Below are positions 26,401 through 37,300 of a DNA stretch of 64,000 nt, one piece after another; within the stretch, counting starts at the first letter, position 1, and the number at the start of each line of letters is the position of its first letter. Both the position numbers and the translations under genes were made by a program. The stretch spans positions 34,369,501 through 34,433,500 of the forward strand of contig CM076140.1 in NCBI GenBank assembly GCA_038025085.1, written 5' to 3'. The notes beneath the pieces are model-generated. The model was not told the DNA's origin and searched no databases. It saw nothing but the letters and a program-made list of their open reading frames with translations. The DNA is from Tetragonia tetragonoides (Eukaryota; Streptophyta; Magnoliopsida; Caryophyllales; Aizoaceae).

Positions 26401-26672
26401 AATTTGTGTTCTAATTTTGTAGTATTCTGGTTCATATAGTACACATGCGAGCACGGGAAAACAAGAATGGGATATTACAAGGTTCATGCATAGATGCGCC
26501 TGTAATATGATGATTTTAGGTGTTTGATGCCCAATTTCTCTATGCAGATGACAAGGTAACAGTTTTGGAGTCTGAGAAGCGGGCATGGGAAAATTCACCT
26601 GAAGCTCAGGCTATGAGAGAAGCTCTAAATCCTTGGAGACATCATGATGCTAAAGAAGCTAAAGATTCATAA
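17311..26672 (+). CDS. Small conserved plant membrane protein, 2 exons, 71 residues
   Basis: Exon 1 is 17311-17401 and exon 2 is 26548-26672, joined across a 9146-nt GT-AG intron with a Tyr codon split at the junction. Total coding length is 216 nt. Exon 1 opens MKFLDWYVKIAVVSAM and contains a single membrane helix (about residues 7-27). Exon 2 holds a charged tail with KVTVLESEKRAWENSPEA and a NPWRHHDAKEAKDS end. I recognise both halves as one conserved plant family, but I do not know its function; a small organelle-membrane subunit is possible. A pyrimidine-rich leader with a possible 5' UTR intron, ending ttttccag just before the ATG, lies at 17110-17310. The intron is packed with mobile elements, so splicing must skip several cryptic sites. 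Confidence 0.85.
17418..17483. repeat. (CT)n microsatellite
   Basis: About 66 bp of CT repeat that begins 16 bp after the splice donor of exon 1 of the 71-residue protein gene. Confidence 0.95.
18583..18740 (-). mobile_element. SINE-like insertion inside the degenerate LINE
   Basis: Flanked by tgcaattttt at 18573-18582 and 18741-18750, which is the host LINE sequence duplicated. On the minus strand there is a B-box-like GGTTCGAGGAT (18668-18678) and an A tail facing the left flank. The A box is unclear. A G17 run (about 18644-18660) lies within. Confidence 0.45.
19165..19792 (+). mobile_element. 5'-truncated LINE with a perfect 20-bp target duplication
   Basis: Flanked by the same 20 bases at 19145-19164 and 19793-19812. 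It encodes the end of L1 ORF2: KVNTSDVVQRRRPHMC, then a CVMC zinc knuckle, then HLVRDELEG, VWEHIVYLASLWAK and RHWRDL across frames. The 3' UTR has the GAGGATA...TATCCTC pair and ends ttatctaaaaaaaaaa. It was inserted into the older minus-strand LINE. Confidence 0.85.
20136..21242. repeat. 34-bp inverted repeat pair (20136-20169 / 21209-21242)
   Basis: The 34 bases at 20136-20169 recur as a reverse complement at 21209-21242 with one mismatch. The left copy sits exactly at the LINE boundary. This fits a 5' inversion made during target-primed reverse transcription, or a later rearrangement. Confidence 0.75.
20136..21664 (+). mobile_element. Non-autonomous LINE: ORF1 tail joined to a LINE 3' UTR
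   Basis: Reading frames at 20549-21055 and 21052-21531 resemble the variable linker and basic end of plant L1 ORF1 (ARKKNRELENLKC). The sequence then passes straight into the same 3' UTR as the 19165-19792 LINE, with GGATATCTTATCC and ...taatctaaaaaaaaaa. No endonuclease or reverse transcriptase is present. The 5' third (20170-20450) is GC-rich and of unclear origin. The 34-bp inverted repeat at its left edge is listed separately. Confidence 0.55.
21665..22190 (+). mobile_element. Ty1/Copia gag and pre-integrase fragment, plus strand
   Basis: Reads as the end of a Copia gag: EYDGSINQALILESWDILVL, a TLSNSTLEGKLT stretch, and NEESRRRECGISTQSEA. After gaps it resumes as LWHKKLGHMSEKGLQIL, the gag-pre-integrase motif. 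The fragment is broken by stops and deletions. It forms the left arm of an inverted repeat with 22207-22557. Confidence 0.7.
21793..22557. repeat. Long inverted repeat made of two Copia fragments
   Basis: The left arm (about 21793-22163) and right arm (about 22207-22557) are diverged reverse complements with a loop of about 43 nt. Conserved blocks include gggcacatgagc (22135-22146), which pairs with 22219-22230, and the gag stretch that ends each arm. Both arms lie in the big intron, so the pre-mRNA would contain a fold-back. Confidence 0.75.
22191..23489 (-). mobile_element. Ty1/Copia 5' part with LTR, minus strand
   Basis: A probable LTR at 22859-23489 starts TGTAACACC and ends ATCATCA on the minus strand. 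It is followed by a primer-binding-like site, TGGTACCAGAGGC (22846-22858). Next come a short leader and gag sequence matching the plus-strand fragment at 21793-22163, but with different deletions. No intact frame remains. Confidence 0.55.
23570..24834 (+). mobile_element. LINE 3' remnants
   Basis: At 24485-24834 the sequence reads YWLERNGRVF, then VTYLVFWWA in neighbouring frames, the end of plant L1 ORF2. A 3' UTR follows with GAGGATGCC...GTCCTCTCC and ttaatctaaga. A similar but older UTR (ggaggacaccttgtcctc) is at 23883-23960. Between them lies unassigned sequence. Confidence 0.55.
24948..25036. repeat. 27-bp tandem repeat, about 3.3 copies
   Basis: Repeats of a unit that begins taagctagaactgg and ends aatcaattt, inside the large intron. 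No function can be inferred. Confidence 0.9.
25037..26547. other. 3' part of the large intron, nothing assigned
   Basis: AT-rich sequence up to the acceptor at 26547 (tatgcag). I find no element ends or coding exon here. Confidence 0.5.
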
Positions 26673-26810
26673 CATGTTTCTTTTTTGGTATGAAACTAAC
26701 GTTGATCTCTTTGATGCAAATACCTTGGATCTCTTTTGTGATGTTTCGTGTGTATGTGTTATATGCTACAAATAAGGATTGCATAAAACCAAATTTGATA
26801 GTTGTAATTT

Positions 26811-27643
26811 GGATTTTTTGTGGGGAAGTACCTTGTTTGATGCCTTTTTTATGACTTAGTACCTTATAAAAAAAAAAATTGTGGGAAACTACCTTACAAT
26901 ACCAAATTCTTTGTTGACCCATATCCAAGACCATTTTTGCGGTTCTAATTTTTTAAAACCCCAAAATACCCCTCCCGTAAGCCTCACATGTTCATCAAAA
27001 TCAAACCACACCCTCCCCCCCTTTTATTCTGTTTCCTCTTTCTTTCCCTCAGTAAGTCAGTACATAGTTTTCTCCAAAACTCCATTGAAGGATTTTCTCA
27101 AGTTCCCTCTCTTTCTTGTCTTTCGTAAAATTGACGACCCAATCTCAAAATTGACGAGCCATTCCTAGAAAGGTATGACATTATGCTGTTTTTGTGTTTT
27201 TAAATAGTTTTAATTTGTTCAAAAATAAAAAATTAGGGTTATACTTATGATTTTGGGGATTGCTTAATTGTTTGTTTGAATAGTACAATTAAAGCACGAA
27301 ATGTAGGAAATTGTAGATGTCGTGAACCTGTTGCGCCCATTCAAACTTCATGGACAACTGAAAATCGGGGTAGGAAGTTCAAGTAAATTGGTGAGGAAGT
27401 TCAAGTAAAATTCGGGGAAAAAGGGAGTAAAGGAAAGGGATAAAAAAAGGAGGCGGCTTGATTTTTAAGCAACACGTGAGGGGTATTTTGGGATTTTAAA
27501 AAAATTAGAACCGCAAAAGTGGTCTTGGGTATGGGTGAACAAAGAATTTGGTGTTGTAAGGTAGTTCCCCACAATTTTTTTTTTTGTAAAGTACCAAGTC
27601 ACAAAAAAAGACATCAAACAAGATACTTCCCCACAAAAAATCC
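26811..27643. mobile_element. Non-autonomous Mutator-like element with ~165-bp terminal inverted repeats
   Basis: The left (26811-26975) and right (about 27480-27643) ends are inverted copies starting GGATTTTTTGTGGGGAAGTA. Flanking 9-bp sequences ttgtaattt (26802-26810) and ttgtgattt (27644-27652) match at 8 of 9 positions. Long inverted ends and 9-bp duplications are typical of Mutator-like elements. The interior (26976-27480) encodes no transposase. It begins 138 bp after the stop codon of the 71-residue protein gene, so it may fall in its 3' UTR. Confidence 0.75.
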
Positions 27644-27652
27644 TTGTGATTT

Positions 27653-28140
27653 TTCTTTTCGATTTTCACAGAGTAGTTTTTTCCTTTTCCGTTCTTCTTT
27701 TGATATCTACATTAGTAGGAGATGTTAGTTTTTGCATGGGTTCATGGATAATAATCAATTCTTTTTCTTTTCTTTTTCAGGAATACCTACAACTTGGGGG
27801 GATAAAGAGGGGATTCCAAATCATGGGCTATGAGAATCGAGCCAACATCTTGTGGGTGGAAGGTGGAAGTGGTACCACCAGTCCATCTCCTTGATTCTCA
27901 AAAATTAATGAAATATGTAGGAACCTACTGAGGGTTTTTTTCGTTTGTTTTTGGAAACAATGTCGTCTTTCTATTAGGCTATCATGTAAAATGTTATTTT
28001 TTAGAGAAAGATTTAGAGGTCAAATTTACCTTAAATCTGTGACATAATTGCTCATGAAATGGAAAAGCACTATGGTGAACAAATCCTCATAGCCCTCAAA
28101 GTTTTGTGAAGTTTGAGCATGCTTTGTGTTACAATAGTTA
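27653..28140. other. Unassigned intergenic stretch
   Basis: Contains a pyrimidine tract ending in CAG (27779) followed by a 38-codon open stretch, which could be a cryptic exon. I found no family match and do not call a gene. Confidence 0.3.
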
Positions 28141-28164
28141 GCCATTTTGCTAGCTACAATGGGT

Positions 28165-28500
28165 TATTGACCCCTCGCAATGCAAACAGGGGCTTGAGGC
28201 AGGGGGAACCCGTTACCTCGTCATCGGGTTGGAATACCTATCTAGATGCTTGAAGATCTTATGAATAAACTTGATTCCAATTACCACTCCGAGTGTCCTA
28301 GATTTGAGTTATGCCTCAGCATCATTGGAGACTATCTCTTGCTCTCTCTACAAGGCTTACCAGTCAAATACATAAAAAAGTTACCTCATCTTCAAGGAAA
28401 TTCACAATTCTACAATGCCAACCTCTAATTGACAGCATCATGGGGAGGTTGCAATGTTAGAACACCAAGCTCCTTTCATATGCTGGGAAAATACGACTAG
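28165..28500 (+). mobile_element. Degenerate LINE reverse-transcriptase fragment
   Basis: Broken frames read GLRQGEPVT, then an RFELCLSIIGDYLLLSL stretch. These line up with the GLRQGDPLSP and HLIFADDLLLF motifs of L1 reverse transcriptase. Stops and frameshifts are frequent. Confidence 0.55.
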
Positions 28501-29213
28501 CAACTCAACTGCTAGAAAGTGTGGTTTGCTCCATGGAAACATATAGGTCCCAAGTTTTCATTTGGCCTCAAGCTGTCATTCTGTCTCAACTGCGATTTTT
28601 GGTACCACAGGGTGATGGCAACACGAGAACGTGTGTCGACATCAGAGCCATGAAAAAATCATAATTAAACAGGGTGGTACTAAACGCAACCACAAAATTA
28701 CTAATCTCACCATCTTTTATCTTAGGTTTCCACGATGCTCCTAACATATAATTGTGAGAGATAAAGACTACTTTGATCTCTCTTGTCTTGTAAACTTCTC
28801 ACTAACTTCGCAAATCAATAATTTGATTGAATTTCAGTGAAATATTTGGATTCACTTGCGAGCGAGAATCAACACAATCAAACGATGGATGAGTATTTGA
28901 CATCCCTATCAGTCAAATTGAGGTTTTTATTTACAATCTCTCATGGTTTTTTGAACTGGGTCGTCAACAAATTGTTTGTTTGCATTTAGGGTTAGGTTCA
29001 TGAACTTCGCATCACGCTCAAGCATGAGATTCGTGAAAAGCTTATGGAGCTCATTTATATGTTGCATGAGGTACTCACGAAGCCTCCTTCATTTGGTTCA
29101 TGAGCCTCTCATGTACATCTACGATCGAATTTATGATAAACGAACACCATGGAAGCGAGAGTGGATGAGTTACATTTGTCTCGTCTATCCAATCACCGCT
29201 ACTTAGAGCTGGC

Positions 29214-29353
29214 AAAAGCTGCCACGACCAAAAGATCGAATCGAACTCAACTCGCCACAGACCCGACCGAAACCTGACCCGAAAAGATTCAAACCCGAAA
29301 TGACCCGATACGTTTTGATCCGAGAACGAAATGACCCGACCCGAACCCGAAAG
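29214..29353. repeat. GACCCGA-rich repeat, left part
   Basis: Repeated variants of GACCCGA and AACCCGA. The motif resumes at 44160-44310 on the other side of the chromovirus, so it was one repeat split by that insertion. Confidence 0.7.
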
Positions 29354-30034
29354 TGTGATACCCCAATATGTTCTATAATTATAATATCGATTTATAATTC
29401 ATTTATAAATAGTTTCGGAGATTTAAATCGTATATTTATTTAACGATTCGATTTACTTAAATTAAGCCATAATAATATTAATTATTATTATGGGAATTTC
29501 GGGATTTATAATTATCAAATTGAGGGATTTAGTTAAAATGATTTTGTATATGAATAAGGCTTATTCATATTGTTTTAATTGGTTTTAATTAGCATTTAAT
29601 TAGTTTTAATTATTTTTAATTAGCAATTAAATTAGAAAATAATCCTAATTCTAGTAGGGTTTGACTTTCTTTGACCAAACACTTATATAAGCTAAGAAAT
29701 GGGCCAGTTGATCAGTTGCAAAAACTGAGCCAAAAACCCCAATTCTCTCTCTCTCCTCCCTCACGGTTTCTCTCTCTCTCCACCGCACACCAGGCCAGCC
29801 ACCGGCCTCCTCTTCCCGCCGGTAATCCCCCTTCTCTCTCTCTCTTTCTCTCTCTTTCTTTCTCTCTCTTTCGTGCTCTGTTTTCCCCCTCCCCTGTTTT
29901 TGTAGAGTCGCGGCTGTCGCGCCGCCGCCGCGCCACCAGGCCGCGCCTGGGTGGTCGCCGGCGAGTGGCCGACGCGACTGGGCCCTGCCCGTCGCTCCTC
30001 CCTCTCTCAGTCCCTCTCTCTCTCTCTCTCGCAA

Positions 30035-30068
<34 letters not shown>

Positions 30069-31082
30069 GCTCTCTCTCTCCTTCATCGCTGGTGCTCCCG
30101 CGAGCCACCGCCGACCATGGTGGTCGGTGGGTGGTGGTCTTGGTGATGGGCTAGGTCGTGGGTCCCCATGCTTGGTGTATCACGGCCTAGACTCGAAAAA
30201 CCGATTTGGGTTTTGTTTAATAATTTCGTATTTTCAGTATTTTTCAATAATTATTTTTATTTTTCTGTGCTCGTTCGGAGTCCGAATACGGATTTTCAAA
30301 AGCCTAAATTGGTTGGAATAAATCAAGAAATTTAATAAAAATATTAGTTTACAGTTTCAGTACTGTTTAGATTTTCGTATTTATTAATTATGTCTCGATA
30401 ATTGTTTTTAATTAGGACCAAACGGACAAGCGTGATCGGGTTGTGATTAGCCAAGTTACCTACTGCTTAGTGAGCATTTGTTAGGTAAGATATTGTGCCT
30501 AATTCTTTCCAAAGCCCCATCAAAACTATTTTGATGTGTTATGTGCTAATTGATTATTATTGTGAATTTAATATGCGAAGCATGATTAAATTATATCGTC
30601 ATTAATTATGAGAATTTGAAATATATTCTTCGCTGTGAATATGATTTATATTGAGTATGATAAGTTTATAAAGTTTCGTTAATTAATTAGTTCATATGCT
30701 AATTAATGTTTAATTATGCCGATGTTGAATTTCTAATATTATTATGATATAATAATATGTGCTATTTGGAAAGGGATATTATTGAGTGCTAATGAGCACC
30801 TACTATTATATTTGTTGGATGTTATTTGTGAAAGTGTGAAGGCAAAGTTGTAATAAAACTATAATGGACTCAAGACCGCTGGATAGACAACTCTGATATT
30901 TATGTTTAATTTGTTTAGATGCTTCCTTTGATACCTAGTTTTCCTTTCTTCTTAGCATTTACTCCTTAGCAATAAATGTTGCGGTAGCACTCCCCTGGGT
31001 CCGTGACGGTTCGGCGGTGTCGAGTCGTGGACAACGACGTCGATAGTTCCCTGGACATCGTTGCAAATTCGAGGGTGTTACA
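29354..31082 (+). repeat. 5' LTR of the chromovirus (1729 bp)
   Basis: Begins TGTGATACCCC and ends GTGTTACA. A TATA-like ttatataag is at 29683-29691, followed by CT-rich leader sequence. Compared with the 3' LTR it lacks a block matching 43069-43914. Confidence 0.9.
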
Positions 31083-31084
31083 AA

Positions 31085-31097
31085 TGGTATCAGAGCC
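31085..31097 (+). promoter_or_regulatory. Primer-binding site (initiator-Met tRNA type)
   Basis: TGGTATCAGAGCC lies 2 nt after the 5' LTR. It is the usual site complementary to the 3' end of the plant initiator methionine tRNA. Confidence 0.9.
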
Positions 31098-31275
31098 CTA
31101 GGTTTAAAGGGGTTGCATAGGTTTAATAAATGAATTAATAAAGATTAGTTTCATTTTTTGGGAAAATAAAATATAATTAAAGCCGTTGAGCGTAGTAGTC
31201 CTAGAAGATAGGAATTACTTGAAATCACCTTAATTGTGATTTAAATGTTCTTATTGTTTGATTGTCCTTTTGTAG

Positions 31276-32265
31276 ATGGCAATTACTCGATTGACAGCGA
31301 TGAAATCGACTAGAGGTAGAAAACTGCGAGCGATGATCGTTGCACCCGAGAACGAGGTGGAATACGTAGACATTTCCGATAGCGAGCCAACGCATGACGA
31401 GGCCGTACCCGAGCCCGAGGCGCACGGCAGTGGCGCGCACGAGCTCGGGGTGGATCAACCCCCGCATGATGCTCACGATGATGATGTACCGCTTGAGCCT
31501 AACCATGACTTGGAAGCTAATGAGGATCCTGATTCTGAAGAGGAACCTACCGAGTCCGAACCTGAGACTGACAATGGTCCTGCTGACGAGCCAAGCATTG
31601 AGCCTAACTCTGTGGATCTAGATATGCATTTCGAGTATGGAGCTGGTGCCCCTGATTCACCTAGCATGCCAGACTTAGAGGATATTGGTGATGCAAGCGA
31701 CAACAACTCTGTATCTCTTTCGCCTACTGCTAATGTGTCTCCTCCTGTGGAGCCTTTCTTTGCCACTGATGCCGAGCTAGATGACATCCGTGCCTACATC
31801 GATCGCGCATTCACTACGATCGAGCATTATGAATATGAGAACCGTACGAGGATACACCAAGGTTTCTGGGTAGAACTCTTATTAGCTGGCTTACCCAACC
31901 TAAATCCTTGGAGAGGTCTCAAGGAGAAGTATGATGATGTGGTACTGAGGAGTGGCTACATCAACGATGAGAAGTATGGTAAGGGCAATCGTTGGGCGCT
32001 AACTTTTCAAGGTGTTGGCAATGAGCTATGTTTGTCTGAGTTCGAGTGGAAGGTAAATCACGTTCTAGTGCCTGCTTCAAAGGAAATCTATGAAAGCTGC
32101 TGGTCTAAGAAGCGCAAACTCGTGGATAAATTTAGAAGGCGCTTCATGCCTCAAAAGTTTAGAGGTGACGAGCATCCTTACACTCCATGTAGGGAAATGA
32201 AGCCAAGGAGGGATGATGATGATGATACGCCTCCCGGATCGAAGCAAAACCCAGTTGCTGTTTAG
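31276..32265 (+). CDS. Unrecognised extra ORF upstream of gag (329 residues)
   Basis: An intact 329-codon frame between the primer-binding site and gag. The N-terminal half is acidic and Pro/Glu/Asp-rich, so probably disordered. The C-terminal half (about residues 165-300) looks folded, with Trp-, Leu- and Arg-rich stretches such as HQGFWVELLLAGLPNLNPW and a basic KKRKLVDKFRRR. I know no domain like it. Chromoviruses normally go from leader straight to gag, so this is an addition. Unlike gag-pol, this frame has no stops. It is in the same frame as gag but separated from it by about 690 nt. Confidence 0.65.
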   Translation: MAITRLTAMKSTRGRKLRAMIVAPENEVEYVDISDSEPTHDEAVPEPEAHGSGAHELGVDQPPHDAHDDDVPLEPNHDLEANEDPDSEEEPTESEPETDNGPADEPSIEPNSVDLDMHFEYGAGAPDSPSMPDLEDIGDASDNNSVSLSPTANVSPPVEPFFATDAELDDIRAYIDRAFTTIEHYEYENRTRIHQGFWVELLLAGLPNLNPWRGLKEKYDDVVLRSGYINDEKYGKGNRWALTFQGVGNELCLSEFEWKVNHVLVPASKEIYESCWSKKRKLVDKFRRRFMPQKFRGDEHPYTPCREMKPRRDDDDDTPPGSKQNPVAV

Positions 32266-32955
32266 TTATTTCGTTGGCTAGAGTTAGTCGTTTTGATTAG
32301 AAACATTATTTCACTTTTGTGATGGCCCTGCGTGGTCAAGTTTGATGATGGTGTGTGGTTGCCTAAGCAACAAATATTTTTGACTCATATTTCTTTTGCA
32401 ATCTATCTTATTGCAAAACTATTTCGTTTGATTATATGAAAGTCGTTGTGATTTGTTTATATCACTGTCGTTGTCACATATTTGCATGGTTGACCAAAAG
32501 CATGAATGCTATCTCTTATTGTCGTGACATGATGGGAAATCCATGTCGAAATTATGACAAAATTTTTGTTGAGCATTATCAACTCTCTTGTGAGCCAAGT
32601 GCTAAAGCATATCAATATGATTAAGTGTGATTATCTATTGCCCTACTAAAATAGTATGGAGCCTCTTTATGTGCATTATGAACATCTTTGTCTATTCATG
32701 TGAAACCTATATGTCTAAAGTGTATTGTATGCCTATCGAACTATTACGCATGAGAACTGAGAACAATAGAGCAAGTATGTTGCTTAGACCTACGCTGTAA
32801 GGTCGATCATCAAAACTTATATGTTATATGCTAAATGTCAAGAGAAAGGTTTCAATTACAGCCTATTTCTCTCAATTAGACGTAAAAGGGTCGAGATGTG
32901 CAAGTTGTGTGAATGGTGTTCATACCATTACTTTTATATTCTCAGATTCGCGAAA

Positions 32956-34321
32956 ATGTCAACCAACGCCGATAGAATCGCTAGACTCGAAGATGGTCTG
33001 ACCGATGTGGTCGAGATCATGGCACGACAAATGGCACGCCAAGAAGAGATGAAAACCGCACAAGCCTCTGCAGCGCGTAGTTTCCGAGATTTTGACGCTC
33101 TTAAACCTCCTACGTTCAAAGATGGTGCCGATCCAACAAAGCTGGAGACTTGGATCATCGAGTTTGAGAAGTTGTTTCTGGCTACAAATCGGCCTAACAA
33201 CATGAAAGTTAGCTCTGCGACGTACTATCTGAAGGGCAAAGCTTACAAGTGGTGGAACTATGTGAGAACTGATTTACTTGCAACGCCGAACTTTAATTGG
33301 GATCGTTTTAAGGTAGCCATTCGTGCTAGTTTTTATCCTAGTGCTCTACGACGCCTGAAGCAGCGTGAGTTTGAAGAGTTAAGCCAAGACAAGCTGTCTG
33401 TGGCCGAGTATGCTGCCAAGTTCAAAGAGCTTGCTATTTTTGCTCCTAATCTGCTGACAACTGAAGCTAAGCGAATCGAAAGGTTCGAGGAAGGATAGAA
33501 ATGGGATATTCAACGTTTTTTCACTGGACAATCTATCACTTTTCAGGAATCCTATGACAAGGCCCTGATCCAGGAGAGGATTGTTGGACGTCGTGACACG
33601 CATTTGGGAAAGAAAAAGCGCAACGAAGGCAAGAGGCCAAGACCGAATGGCAACAACAGCTACCAAGGTGGTCAGAACCACAATGCGAATAGAAATCGTG
33701 ACTCGAATAGTCATCGAGCTACGATAATGGCCAGAAGGAATACGCCTTGTACTCGCTGTAACAAGACGCATGCCGGTAAGAACTGTCGAGGTGACGTGTT
33801 GCAATGCTATGAATGCAACAAACCAGGTCACAAAGCTTCTGAATGTTGGAGCCGAGGTAGGAATGGTAATGGGCAGAACCGCGATAACAACTACAATCGT
33901 GGTAGGAATAACAATGGCTATCATGGTAATGGTGGTAACTACCGTGGAAACGGGAGTTACAACAACAACAACAACCGCAACAATGCTGCTCCTGCTGTGA
34001 ACAACCAAGTTCAAGCTCCTGCTACTGCTAATCCCGCGCCGAACAACAACAAAAACAACAATAGAGGGGTTAAGGGTAGAATCTTTGTGATGAATCGCAA
34101 TGAAGCAGAAGCAAACCTGAACGTGATCGCTGGTACTTTTCTTGTTCATTCTTTTCCCGCTTTTGTTTTGTTTGATAGTGGTGCGACGCATTCTGTACTT
34201 TCTAAGTGCTTTGCATCTAAGATAGGATTAGAACCTAGTTCTGTGTATAGTGCAAATATGAGGATGCCAGATGGATCGATCGCTAAGTGTAAAGCGTTGT
34301 ATGAAAAGTGTCCGATTAGGA

Positions 34322-34326
<5 letters not shown>
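32956..34326 (+). pseudogene. Chromovirus gag and start of protease (broken)
   Basis: From the ATG at 32956 (MSTNADRIARLEDGL) the frame gives a typical plant Gypsy gag core with LKGKAYKWWNYV. A TAG stop at 33496-33498 interrupts it. The same frame continues to two zinc knuckles (CTRC and CYECNKPGHKASEC, about 33747-33846), a Asn/Gly-rich linker and the protease motif DSGATHS with Asp at 34174. At 34327 it is cut by an antisense LINE. The 18-bp duplication of the insertion is 34309-34326. Confidence 0.85.
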
Positions 34327-34360
<34 letters not shown>

Positions 34361-37300
34361 AAAGTTAATATATATTTCATTCCAAAATAGGGTAAGCGTT
34401 ACAAAGCATATGTTTGGTCTGTCCTTCCTCAAGGCATCCAAACATGAGAACTACATACATGGTACTCAACCACTATCCTCACAAGGGATAATTCTGCAAC
34501 CAGACTTAATCCCAAAGAAAAGAAAATACAAGATGTACTAAGGAAAATAATTCAAAACACTACTAAACATATCGACTAGCTTCTTGTTGCTGGAATTCTG
34601 AGCACGGACATGTAGCTGGCAAATAATTTTCCTGCTAGCTGCATTAACATTGCATGTCTCCTGTCTGAATATTTTCCCATTCCTCATTTCCCAAACTGCA
34701 TGACTTACAGCAGCCAGGACTGCTCTGATTAGTTGCTTCCTCACACTTTTACCCACTGCTTCCTTCCCAGCCCATTCAAGGACTTGCTCCCACGAGAAAA
34801 CATGTATCTGTACACCAATCCAGCTCATCATACGTGTCAACAGGCATGCAAAAACTGGACACTCAAAGAATAAATGAGCATGACTCTCAGCTGTCATATC
34901 ACACAACACACATTTATCATTAGTGTTGCCTCCTATCCCCATTTTGTGCAGCCTATCAACAGTAGGCAAACGCTGCTTGCAGACAAGCCAAAAATAAAAA
35001 GCTTGCTTAGGCAATGTCAATGGAGACCAATAGAGCTTAGTCCAAGGTGCAACTTGGACTTCAGGGATCAGATCTCTATACGCAGCTCCTATAGTGTACC
35101 TGTTTGCATTGAGAACCACAGACTTCACTTCAGCTCTATCATCAAAAACCTTCTTAATCATCCAAGAGGCTTGCAAAGGACTCTCCATGTCCCAAAAGAT
35201 TTTATTTTTTATGTAATAAGCAGATATCCACTGAATCCAGAGTTTCTCTTTTGCATGATTTATATCCCAAACCAGCTTCCCAACAGACGCCATGTTCCAG
35301 TATTTTAAGTGAAACAGACCCAGGCCCCCTTTTGATTTTGGGATGCAAACCTGCTCCCATGCAACTAATGCTCTTTGTGAAGGTGAGCTACATCCAGTCC
35401 ACAAGAAAGCTCTACACAATTTTTCAATATGATTCACAACAGTTTGTGGCAAGATAAAAACCTGTGACCAATATGAGTGCATAGAGAAGATAACATTTTT
35501 GAGCAGCTGCAACCTCCCAGCATATGACAACAGTCTATTTGTCCATGAGGACATCCTTGCAACGATCTTCTCAATAATAGTTGACACTGTACTACAGATA
35601 GCCTTTTTGAAGACAAAGGCACTCCCAAATATCTCACAGGTAGCACACCCTTTACAAACATGGTGCTCTATATAATTTCTTGCTGCTGCTCCTCATTCAG
35701 ACCCCCAAAGTATATCTCTGACTTATCAAAATTAGCCACAAGACCAGGCGCTTCAAAAAACATATTGAAGTACTGCAATAAACAGGTAACAGATGCAAGG
35801 TCTCTCCTTGAGAAAAGGAGCAAATCGTCTGCAAATATGCTATGACACAGCTTGAACTTGTTGCACTTGGGGTGATACTTGAAAGTTTGTTGGTTCTGTA
35901 ACTGATCAAGGCAACGTGACAGATATTCCATGCCCAGAACAAAAAGATAAGGAGATAATGGGTCTCCTTGCCTTAATCCTTTCTTGGCTTCAAAAGGTGT
36001 CATAAGACTACCATTAAAGCTAGTAGAGTAGCTAACAGTACTCACACATAACATAATCATCTTCACAAATCTTGCAGGAAACTGTAGAGCACAAAGCATT
36101 TGTTCAAGGAAAGGCCACTCAACTGAGTCTTATGCTTTCCTTAAGTCAACCTTCAGCATACACCTAGGGAAAAGGTGTTTTCTACCATAATGCTACACAA
36201 TCTCATGCGCTAAAATCACATTATCACTGATTTTCCTACCCTTTGCGAATGCAGATTGTTCTTCGTGAATAATCGAATTTAAAACATCACCCAACCTATT
36301 TGCTAATACTTTTGCAACAATTTTATACAGCACATTACAACAAGAAATGGATCTGAACTCACCTACTTTAGAGGGATTAGGTACCTTAGGCACCAAGGTG
36401 ATGGTAGTGCAATTCCAACTCTTCAAGATGTTCCCATTGGGTAACATGTCAAGGACAGCTTCAAATATATCATCTTGTATAACAGGCCAAGCTCTCTTGT
36501 AGAAAGCAACATTAAAACCATCAGGCCCGGGTGATTTTTCATCATCCATGCTCCACAAAGCAGCCTTAACTTCCTCCCTAGTGTACTCTCGAGCCAATTT
36601 TTGTTGCTGTTCAAAGGTCAGAACCTTTCCCTTACTCACAATCTCCTTTTTTACAGCAGGGATAGACTGAGCACAAGACCCCATAAGGCCCTTGAAGAAC
36701 TCTAGAAACTCTGCCTGGACATGGTGCTGATTTTCTATTTCCCCCCCCTGAGAGTTGTAAATGTAGGTGATTTTGTTTGCTGCTCTCTTAGCTTTTATTG
36801 ATGCATGAAAAAATTTCGTGTTTCCATCACCACCTTTTATCCATGTGATGCCTGCCTTCTACCTCAGGGAATCTTCTTCAATTTTGGCCAATCTCTGAAA
36901 TTTTATCATTGCTTCCTTTTCTTCTTCAATAAACTCCACATTGAATAAATCATTCCTGAGTTTCTCCCTAGCTTCACTAAGGCTAGTTCTAGCTTCCTCC
37001 ACCTGTTTTGCAAGTCCTCTGAGTTGTCTTGCAAAAATTTTCAGAGCACCTTTAACCTTCTTCAGTTTTAGTGAAACACCAGTTATCTTTAATAAGTTGC
37101 TGAAAATTGTTTTGGTCTGCCCAGTGAGTAAAAAACCTGAAAGGTTTTTGGCCTTTAATAGTGTCACAGGAAATAGTAACAATCCCTGCACAGTGGTCAG
37201 ACAGTTCATTCTGCACAAAATCTACCTCTGCAAGTGGGAAACTATCCAGCCATTGAGCATTACCTACTACCCTATCCAATTACTGTAAACTCTGCTAACA

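Noticed and set aside
28976..29206. 76-codon open frame
   Set aside because: No recognisable motif, and it lies among LINE debris and repeats. Most likely chance.
29671..30321. 216-codon open frame and overlapping frames on both strands
   Set aside because: They fall in the CT-rich leader of the chromovirus 5' LTR and recur, altered in length, in the 3' LTR. Low complexity explains them.
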